DNA of 64,000 nucleotides from Polynucleobacter sp. AP-Capit-er-40B-B4 (lineage in GTDB: Bacteria; Pseudomonadota; Gammaproteobacteria; Burkholderiales; Burkholderiaceae): contig NZ_JACVOV010000001.1 of NCBI RefSeq assembly GCF_018882245.1, forward strand, positions 868,001 to 932,000, read 5' to 3'. Positions 55,967 through 64,000 of this stretch are shown here, piece by piece. The first letter of the stretch is position 1, and each line of letters starts with the position of its first letter. Below the pieces are notes generated by a model. That model saw only the letters and a list, made by a program, of their open reading frames with translations. It made no database searches and was not told the DNA's origin. A program made the position numbers and the translations under genes.

Positions 55967-56671
55967 CTAAACACCAAGATACTCATTTAATAAAGCTGCT
56001 TTTTCAGCAAGCTCATTCTGCTTTACAACCTCAACCACATTTCCATGCTCAACAACATAGTGGCGATCAGCCAAAGGTGCCGCAAAACGGAAATTCTGCT
56101 CAACCAAAACAATGGTGAAGCCCTTGTTGCGCAGACTGGTTACAACTTCGCCAAGCTTTTGCACAATAACCGGAGCCAAACCTTCGGTAATTTCATCAAG
56201 CAGCAAAAGTTTTGCGCCGGTTCTCAGAATGCGAGCCATTGCTAGCATTTGCTGCTCGCCCCCCGACAATCGAGTGCCCGGACTATTGCGTCGTTCGTAA
56301 AGATTTGGGAACATCTCATAAATCTCATCCAAACCCATGCCGCCAGGAGCGATCTCCGGCAAAAGCAACAAATTCTCTTCGGTGCTTAAGCTTGCAAAAA
56401 TTCCTCTTTCTTCGGGGCAAAAACCTACACCCAAGCGCGCGATCTTGTAGGTGGGCATCGCAATCGTTTGTGTGCCATAAATCTCTATCGAACCAGTTCT
56501 CTTGCTGGTTAAGCCAAGAATGGTTTTGAGAATGGTGCTTCTTCCGGCACCATTTCTTCCAAGCAAGGTGATCACCTCTCCATCTCGAACGGCAAAATTT
56601 ACGCCGTGCAAAATGTGTGATTCGCCATACCAAGACTCTAGATTTTTAACCTCTAATGCCATGGTGCTCAT
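55967..56671 (-). CDS. livF: ABC transporter ATPase LivF with altered Walker A
   Basis: The 234-residue nucleotide-binding subunit has signature LSGGEQQMLAMARIL, Walker B LLLLDEITEGLAP with its catalytic glutamate, and a later H-type region. The Walker A motif reads GRNGAGRST, with Arg44 where Lys is expected; the codon 56540-56542 is AGA. It overlaps the end of livG by 4 bp and precedes the binding protein. It would pair with LivG. Function of the altered site is unknown. Confidence 0.92.
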   Translation of the reverse strand: MSTMALEVKNLESWYGESHILHGVNFAVRDGEVITLLGRNGAGRSTILKTILGLTSKRTGSIEIYGTQTIAMPTYKIARLGVGFCPEERGIFASLSTEENLLLLPEIAPGGMGLDEIYEMFPNLYERRNSPGTRLSGGEQQMLAMARILRTGAKLLLLDEITEGLAPVIVQKLGEVVTSLRNKGFTIVLVEQNFRFAAPLADRHYVVEHGNVVEVVKQNELAEKAALLNEYLGV

Positions 56672-57435
56672 AGGTTGTCTCCCCCATGGCTTCCCATGTA
56701 GGCCTCAACAACCAATGGGTTGTTAGAAACCTCGTGATAAGAACCTTCGGCCAAAACTGAGCCGCGCTGCAACACTGTGATTCGATCTGCAATAGAGGAA
56801 ACAACTTTCATATTGTGTTCGACCATCAAGATGGTGCGCCCTTTGGCCACACGATCAATTAATTCGGTTACGCGCTCCACATCCTCATGGCCCATGCCCT
56901 GGGTTGGCTCATCCAAGAGCATTAGCTCCGGCTCCATAGCCAATGTGGTTGCAATTTCGAGCGCCCTCTTGCGGCCATAAGCCAGATTTAAGGTTTCTTC
57001 GTGCGCAAAATCTTCCAACCCAACCTCATGAAGAAGCTCCAGGGCGCGCTCGTTTAAAACATTTAAAGAGTTGCCAGACCTCCAAAAATGAAACTCGGTT
57101 CCCAATCCTCGCTGCAGTGCAACACGAACATTCTCAAGGACTGTTAGGTGCGGGAAAACCGCTGAAATTTGAAAGGATCGAATGACGCCGCGTCGTGCAA
57201 TTTGAGCTGGGGCCTCTTTAGTAATATCAAAACCATTAAATAAGATTTGGCCGCTACTAGGCTCTAAAAATTTAGTGAGCAAGTTAAAGCAGGTAGTTTT
57301 GCCGGCGCCATTAGGCCCAATCAAAGCATGAATGGTTCCCCGGGTGACGTCCAGGTTCACATCGGTGACCGCAGAAAACCCCTTAAATGATTTTCCCAGT
57401 CCAATTGTTTTTAATATTATTTCTTGCAATCTCAT
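56668..57435 (-). CDS. livG: ABC transporter ATPase LivG
   Basis: The 255-residue subunit has an intact Walker A GPNGAGKTT, the family-type signature AYGRKRALEIA instead of LSGGQ, and Walker B LMLLDEPTQGMG. It partners LivF in powering the LivHM permease. It is the first gene of the transporter operon; a 106-bp gap separates it from the DUF3717 gene. A second start at MRLQEIILKTIG is used. Confidence 0.93.
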   Translation of the reverse strand: MRLQEIILKTIGLGKSFKGFSAVTDVNLDVTRGTIHALIGPNGAGKTTCFNLLTKFLEPSSGQILFNGFDITKEAPAQIARRGVIRSFQISAVFPHLTVLENVRVALQRGLGTEFHFWRSGNSLNVLNERALELLHEVGLEDFAHEETLNLAYGRKRALEIATTLAMEPELMLLDEPTQGMGHEDVERVTELIDRVAKGRTILMVEHNMKVVSSIADRITVLQRGSVLAEGSYHEVSNNPLVVEAYMGSHGGDNL

Positions 57436-57541
57436 ACCCTCTACCCCCTACTTGGGAGCAAGAATACGAGGATACTCCAAGATAGCTTCGCTATATATAG
57501 CAATAACCCTAAACGGCTTGGGGAAGACAAACAAAAAATGT

Positions 57542-57757
57542 TTAAGCTATTTTTTGAAATTGTTGAATTGCAGAACGAGCCATGTCATCGAGAACATCAA
57601 CCGGGACCCGTTGAGCGCCCTGCACAATCATCAACGCATAAGGCTTAGCTAGAGCTGAGGCCTCAGGACAAAGTCGCAACTCGTCACCCTCTGAAGGTGG
57701 TTGGCTACGCCAATAATTGATTGCCGCCTCTAACTCTTGAATTGTTACAAACAGCAT
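57542..57757 (-). CDS. DUF3717 family protein
   Basis: I start at MLFVTIQELEAAINYWR (complement 57755-57757), giving 71 residues; a longer frame upstream would overlap the SET gene. The sequence EAAINYWRSQPPSEGDELRLCPEASALAKPYALMI matches what I recall as DUF3717, a small Burkholderiales family of unknown function. It has no signal peptide or membrane segment. It lies 8 bp after the SET-domain gene and may be co-transcribed with it. Confidence 0.8.
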   Translation of the reverse strand: MLFVTIQELEAAINYWRSQPPSEGDELRLCPEASALAKPYALMIVQGAQRVPVDVLDDMARSAIQQFQKIA

Positions 57758-57765
57758 AGGAATTT

Positions 57766-58260
57766 TTACTTCTCTTTTGTTGCCAACATGGTGCCGCGAC
57801 AGTTTTTGGCACCACAACGGCACTCATAGTCTTTTTTCATTTGCTTGGTAATTTTTCCCTCAATATCTAGTGAATAGTCATAAAACAACTCTTCGCCAAC
57901 TTTGAGGGCGCGCTTTGCGTAAATAAACACTCTTGGCTCGCCATCGAAAGCATCTTCTCGGGTTTCGCAACTGGGTTTGCAGGAGTGATTGATCCAACGC
58001 GCAGCATTGCCGCCATACTTGGCATCGATAACGCGACCATCTTCTAATGAAAAGTAAAAGGTATGGTTGGGGTCTTTGGGATCATGTGGATGACGCTTTT
58101 CAGCCAACTTCCAACTAATGCGCTCACCCTTATATTCAATGATTGCTTCACCCTTTTTAATTGGCTTCGCAACAAAAACACCTTTGCCATGAATTGGGGA
58201 GGATTTAACAACAATAGAAGATCTATCCACCTTTGGCGGTTTTTGTTTTTTGTCAGCCAT
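57766..58260 (-). CDS. SET-domain protein-lysine methyltransferase
   Basis: This 164-residue protein consists of a complete SET domain. GKGVFVAKPIKKGEAIIEYKGE begins the fold, NHSC stands at residues 91-94, the catalytic tyrosines in LFYDYS at 126-129, and a post-SET zinc cluster with Cys147, Cys149 and Cys154 near the end, as in eukaryotic histone methyltransferases. The N-terminus is lysine-rich. It starts 2 bp after gyrB. The target is unknown; ribosomal proteins or histone H1-like proteins are candidates in this group. Confidence 0.9.
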   Translation of the reverse strand: MADKKQKPPKVDRSSIVVKSSPIHGKGVFVAKPIKKGEAIIEYKGERISWKLAEKRHPHDPKDPNHTFYFSLEDGRVIDAKYGGNAARWINHSCKPSCETREDAFDGEPRVFIYAKRALKVGEELFYDYSLDIEGKITKQMKKDYECRCGAKNCRGTMLATKEK

Positions 58261-58262
58261 TT

Positions 58263-60767
<2,505 letters not shown>

Positions 60768-60772
60768 CTAAG

Positions 60773-61888
60773 TTAAATACGCATTGGCATCACAACATAC
60801 TTAAAGCTCTCTGAGCCAGGCAGAGTAACTACAGCACTACTGTTCGCATCACCCAAACTAATTTGAATCTTTTCATTTTTAAGGTTTGATAAAACATCAA
60901 GTAAGTAACTTACGTTAAAACCAATCTCTACTGCATCACCTGTGTACTCAGTCTCAATCTCTTCTTGCGCCTCTTCTTGTTCAGCGTTAGTTGATTGAAT
61001 TGTGATGCGATTGGGGGATAAAGAGAAACGAACACCTTTGAATTTATCGGTTGTCAAAATGGCAGCACGTTGCAAAGCTGATTGCAATGCATCCCTACCA
61101 ACCACTAATGAGTTTTTCTGCCCTTTAGGAATCACTCTTTGGAAATCTGGGAACTTACCCTCAACTAATTTTGAAATTAACTCGATATCACCAAAAGAAA
61201 ACTTCACTTGGTTTGCAGTCAAACTAATCTCAAGAGGTTCATCAGAGTCTTCCAACAAGTGTTGACATTCCAAAATGGTTTTACGTGGAATAATGATCTC
61301 TTGTTTCTGACCTGAACCAGATGGTGCCTCAGCTAACTCAACTTGTGAATAGGCAAGACGATGGCCATCAGTAGCAACAGCAACAACATCCTTACCCTCA
61401 ACAACCAACAACATACCATTCAAGTAGTAACGAATATCTTGTTGGGCCATTGAAAAATGCACTTGGCTAATCAGTTGACGGAAGCTCTTCTGAGACATTT
61501 TCCATGCAGCAGTAACTTCACCAACGCTTTGCATTACAGGAAACTCGGTTGCAGACAGTGTTTGCAAAGAGAAGCGACTCTTACCGCTCTGAACCACCAT
61601 CTTGTTATCTTTTAAATTTAAAGAAACTGGGCCTTCAGGCAAAGCACGCAAAATATCCAACAATTTTCTTGCGGCAACAGTAGTTGTTACATCTTCAGAA
61701 CCAACACCAAAATTGGCATTAGTTGTAATTTGTATCTCAATATCAGTAGAGATAAAAGAAACTTTCTCACCAACTTTTTTAAACAATAGATTTGCCAAAA
61801 TTGGCAATGTATGTCTGCGTTCAACAATTCCACTAACAACCTGAAGAGGTTTTAGTAAGTTATCGCGTGAAGTGTTAACGAGTTGCAT
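60773..61888 (-). CDS. dnaN: DNA polymerase III sliding clamp (beta)
   Basis: The 371-residue protein begins MQLVNTSRDNLLKPLQVVSGI and ends in YVVMPMRI, the usual C-terminus with the MPMR element of the hydrophobic peptide-binding cleft. Three similar domains form the ring. It follows dnaA after 263 bp that contain a second DnaA-box cluster and precedes gyrB by 11 bp. Its length is close to E. coli DnaN (366). Confidence 0.98.
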   Translation of the reverse strand: MQLVNTSRDNLLKPLQVVSGIVERRHTLPILANLLFKKVGEKVSFISTDIEIQITTNANFGVGSEDVTTTVAARKLLDILRALPEGPVSLNLKDNKMVVQSGKSRFSLQTLSATEFPVMQSVGEVTAAWKMSQKSFRQLISQVHFSMAQQDIRYYLNGMLLVVEGKDVVAVATDGHRLAYSQVELAEAPSGSGQKQEIIIPRKTILECQHLLEDSDEPLEISLTANQVKFSFGDIELISKLVEGKFPDFQRVIPKGQKNSLVVGRDALQSALQRAAILTTDKFKGVRFSLSPNRITIQSTNAEQEEAQEEIETEYTGDAVEIGFNVSYLLDVLSNLKNEKIQISLGDANSSAVVTLPGSESFKYVVMPMRI

Positions 61889-61944
61889 TGCTTTTAAATC
61901 CTTGTATATATCTTAGTAGTAATAGTAATAAGGGTTTGAAAATC

Positions 61945-62143
61945 CGTGGATAAGTCAAAAACCCTCTATAAAACAACACCTTAAACGCTAAAAAACCTGT
62001 GGAAAACTCTTGTATAAGCACTGCATAAAACGGGGATAACTTTTCATCAATACCCTATTTTTGCATGAAGCTGAGACTTTCCACAATTTATCCACATGTA
62101 ATCCCCAAACTTATCCCTAGGGTTGTCCACAGCCTTATCCACA
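61945..62143. promoter_or_regulatory. DnaA-box cluster between dnaN and dnaA
   Basis: Within the dnaA-dnaN gap, TTATCCACA occurs perfectly at 62088-62096 and 62135-62143. TTGTCCACA (62123-62131), TTATCCCTA (62111-62119) and, on the other strand, CGTGGATAA (61945-61953) and TGTGGAAAA (61998-62006) are near matches. The cluster sits just beyond the dnaA stop codon. It may form part of the origin or control dnaN transcription. Confidence 0.8.
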
Positions 62144-62151
62144 AGCCAAAA

Positions 62152-63576
62152 TTAAGCTTTTAAGGTTTGTTCAATAACGTGAATTTCATGGTTCAACTGA
62201 CTGTCATGCGCACGCTCATCTGCAATCTTTCGAACCGCATGTAAAACCGTTGTATGATCCCTGCCGCCGAACAACTCCCCAATCTCCGGAAGGCTTTTTT
62301 GTGTCAACTCTTTAGCCATAAACATCGCTATTTGGCGGGGTCTGGCTATGTTTGCTGGGCGCTTCTTTGAATACATATCCGCAACCTTGATGCTGTAAAA
62401 ATCAGCAACAGCTTTTTGGATGTTTTCTACAGAAATTTGGCGGTTTTGAATGGAAAGCAAATCTTTCAAGGCCGTTCTAGCAACCTCAATAGTTACCTCT
62501 TTGCCATGAAAGCGCACAAAAGCCAATATTTTTCTTAAAGCCCCCTCCAGCTCCCTAACATTTGACCGAAGGTGCTTTGCCACAAAGAAGGCCACATCTT
62601 CACTCATGGGGATGCCCTCATTAATTGCCTTCTTCATCAAAATGGCAACCCGCATCTCTAGTTCTGGCGGTTCAATCGCAACTGTTAGCCCTGAGTCGAA
62701 GCGCGATATAAGGCGATCGTCGATTCCCGCCATTTCTTTGGGATAGGTATCGCTGGTAATAATGACTTGAGATTTATTGCTCAGCAAGGCCTCAAAGGCA
62801 TAAAAAAATTCTTCCTGAGTCCTCGATTTACCACTGAAAAACTGAATATCATCAATTAGTAGTAGGTCTAGCGAATGGTAGTAGCGCTTAAAGCGGTCAA
62901 AAGCCTTTTGTTGGTAGGCCCGCACTACGTCAGAAACGTATTGCTCAGCGTGTATGTATCGAATTCGAGCGTTAGGTTTTTCTTTAAGAAGGTGGTTTCC
63001 AATCGCATGGATTAAATGCGTTTTACCTAAACCAACGCCACCGTATAAAAACATCGGGTTGTACGAAGTGCCTGGATTGTGAGCCACTTGAATTGACGCA
63101 GCTCTTGCCAATTGGTTTGCTTTACCGGTTACAAATGTCTCGAATGTGAGGTTTGGGTTTAGCTTCGAGTGGTCCTCAATCTCAAAATTCCCTTCCTCGA
63201 CAGAAATAACAGGCTCCAAAACTTCTGGAGCAACAATTTTTTGTTGTGCCTCCTCGGGCGCGATGGTTGTTTTGCTCTCCGGACTTGCCTCGGTCGCCAA
63301 TGTAAATCCTACATTTATGGGGCGACCAAAGTATTGAGACGCCAACTCTTGAAAGCGGTCGGCAAAAGTCTTCTTAATCCAATCCAACTTAAAGCGGTTT
63401 GGAGCCCCTATTGTTAGTGAGTCATCACTTTCAACAAAAGATAATAGCGTAAGGGGCTGAATCCATGTTTTAAACTGTTGGGGTGACAGTTCGCGAGATA
63501 AAATGCCAACGGCATCATCCCAAAACCCCAGTGGGCTAATTGAATTCAAGGCGGGGGGATTGTGTAAGTTGCTCAT
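62152..63576 (-). CDS. dnaA: Chromosomal replication initiator DnaA
   Basis: I start at [12 protein letters not shown] (complement 63574-63576); the upstream extension reads through DnaA-box sequence. The 474-residue protein has the DnaA N-domain ([26 protein letters not shown]), AAA+ Walker [11 protein letters not shown], Walker [14 protein letters not shown] and the C-terminal DNA-binding signature [15 protein letters not shown]. It opens oriC. Clusters of DnaA boxes lie at both ends. It is divergent from rpmH. Confidence 0.97.
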   Translation of the reverse strand: MSNLHNPPALNSISPLGFWDDAVGILSRELSPQQFKTWIQPLTLLSFVESDDSLTIGAPNRFKLDWIKKTFADRFQELASQYFGRPINVGFTLATEASPESKTTIAPEEAQQKIVAPEVLEPVISVEEGNFEIEDHSKLNPNLTFETFVTGKANQLARAASIQVAHNPGTSYNPMFLYGGVGLGKTHLIHAIGNHLLKEKPNARIRYIHAEQYVSDVVRAYQQKAFDRFKRYYHSLDLLLIDDIQFFSGKSRTQEEFFYAFEALLSNKSQVIITSDTYPKEMAGIDDRLISRFDSGLTVAIEPPELEMRVAILMKKAINEGIPMSEDVAFFVAKHLRSNVRELEGALRKILAFVRFHGKEVTIEVARTALKDLLSIQNRQISVENIQKAVADFYSIKVADMYSKKRPANIARPRQIAMFMAKELTQKSLPEIGELFGGRDHTTVLHAVRKIADERAHDSQLNHEIHVIEQTLKA

Positions 63577-63611
63577 ATTTTTGGAGGATCCATTGTAGCG
63601 ATCCCCCAAAG

Positions 63612-63725
63612 TTATCCACAAGCTACAAAAACGTGGAAAACCTGTGGATAACTTGTGAATAATAGAAAATTCTCTATTTAAATTAATGATTTAAGAGAAA
63701 TTTAGACAAAAATAGAGAAAAACAC
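63612..63725. other. oriC: Probable oriC (dnaA-rpmH intergenic)
   Basis: TTATCCACA (63612-63620), TGTGGATAA (63643-63651) and TGTGAATAA (63654-63662) lie upstream of dnaA, with ACGTGGAAAA between. Beside them 63660-63725 is extremely A/T-rich with AATAGAGAA- and AAATTAATGATTTAA-like repeats, suitable as a DNA-unwinding element. The rpmH-dnaA gap is the usual oriC place in related bacteria. The boundaries are approximate. Confidence 0.72.
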
Positions 63726-63746
63726 CTACATATTCATCAAGATAGA

Positions 63747-63775
63747 TTGACCTTTTGCTCTGCAACAAGGAAAAT
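63747..63775 (+). promoter_or_regulatory. Possible rpmH promoter
   Basis: TTGACC (63747-63752) is followed after about 18 bp by AAAATA, a weak sigma-70 match. The expected start would leave a leader of roughly 20 nt before the rpmH ATG. Low-confidence assignment. Confidence 0.35.
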
Positions 63776-63798
63776 ACTTGGTTTTCCAGGGATCGATC

Positions 63799-63933
63799 AT
63801 GAAAAGAACTTACCAACCCTCAGTAACACGTCGCAAGCGCACTCACGGCTTTCGTATTCGTATGAAAACCAAAAGCGGACGCGCAGTTTTAAACGCACGT
63901 CGTGCAAAAGGCCGCAAGCGTTTGGCTGTTTAA
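63799..63933 (+). CDS. rpmH: 50S ribosomal protein L34
   Basis: The 44-residue very basic protein begins [20 protein letters not shown] and ends AKGRKRLAV, the standard L34. It is too short for many gene callers. AGGGA precedes the ATG at normal distance. It is divergent from dnaA across the origin, with a probable rnpA downstream, the near-universal order dnaA-rpmH-rnpA. Confidence 0.97.
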
Positions 63934-63941
63934 TTTAGCCA

Positions 63942-64000
63942 TTGAATAGCGCTAGGATTTCTGAATTACTAAAAATACGTCCCCAGACAAGCTTGTACTG
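63942..64000 (+). CDS. rnpA: Ribonuclease P protein component, 5' fragment (probable)
   Basis: A TTG at 63942, 8 bp after rpmH, opens a frame (TTG AAT AGC GCT AGG) that stays open for 19 codons to the window edge. It reads as NSARISELLKIRPQTSLY after the start. The position after rpmH is that of rnpA, and the IRPQTSLY stretch loosely recalls the N-terminal substrate-binding region of RnpA. The protein is cut too early for a firm call. Confidence 0.45.
   Translation, partial: MNSARISELLKIRPQTSLY

Noticed and set aside
57480..57500. Short repeat-like TATAGC/GCTATATATAGC sequence before livG
   Set aside because: A small palindrome without a second copy in the window; it may be part of the livG promoter but I could not define one.

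Overview
The window reads as a chromosomal segment of a betaproteobacterium of the Burkholderiaceae, most consistent with Polynucleobacter. That is an inference from protein flavour (for example a 109-residue L22 starting [16 protein letters not shown]3717, two tuf genes), moderate GC, and gene order dnaA-dnaN-gyrB / mnmG-rsmG-parA-parB-atp near the origin. It is almost entirely core genome. I see no insertion sequence, prophage, CRISPR array, toxin-antitoxin pair or defence island, and no candidate for a wholly new multi-gene system.

Layout. 1-24.5 kb, minus strand: translation and transcription machinery. Read in transcription order this is tRNA-Tyr/Gly/Thr, tuf copy 2, tRNA-Trp, secE, nusG, rplKAJL, rpoBC, a strong terminator, then a new promoter and rpsL-rpsG-fusA-tuf copy 1-rpsJ, a further promoter, then rplC-D-W-B-rpsS-rplV-rpsC-rplP-rpmC-rpsQ, a structured gap, and rplN-rplX (the last gene is cut by the window edge). 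24.5-30 kb, minus strand: one rRNA operon (16S, tRNA-Ile, tRNA-Ala, 23S, 5S) with a near-consensus promoter, boxA-like leader elements and a perfect 5S terminator. 30.2-39 kb: a mixed housekeeping stretch on both strands with a GNAT protein, two c-type cytochromes, diaA-like/dolP, rsmI, tRNA-Arg, a fatty acid desaturase, a 61-residue zinc ribbon, a metallo-beta-lactamase-fold hydrolase, gcvH and priA. 39.2-52 kb, minus strand: atpIBEFHAGDC followed closely by hemE; upstream lie mnmG-rsmG-parA-parB with two perfect parS sites. 52-57.4 kb, minus strand: a TauE/SafE-type exporter and a branched-chain-amino-acid-type ABC transporter whose LivF has Arg for the Walker A Lys. 57.5-63.6 kb, minus strand: dnaA-dnaN-gyrB followed by a SET-domain methyltransferase and a DUF3717 protein. 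63.8-64 kb, plus strand: rpmH and the start of a probable rnpA.

Replication and segregation sit together. DnaA-box clusters flank dnaA on both sides, an AT-rich stretch lies beside the upstream cluster, and parS sites lie about 12-13 kb away beside parAB.

The most rewarding material is regulatory and structural rather than a new operon. It includes a terminator-like hairpin with a GAAA loop just before rplJ, mutually exclusive hairpins between rplL and rpoB, a promoter between rpsJ and rplC, a long inverted repeat plus boxA-like motif before rpsJ, a hairpin after atpE, and a near-consensus atp promoter that almost touches the TTG start of atpI. A SET-domain enzyme tied to gyrB and the LivF Walker A substitution are the protein-level oddities. 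Where a TTG/GTG or a late ATG is more plausible than the longest frame, the coordinates reflect my chosen start and the reason is given.
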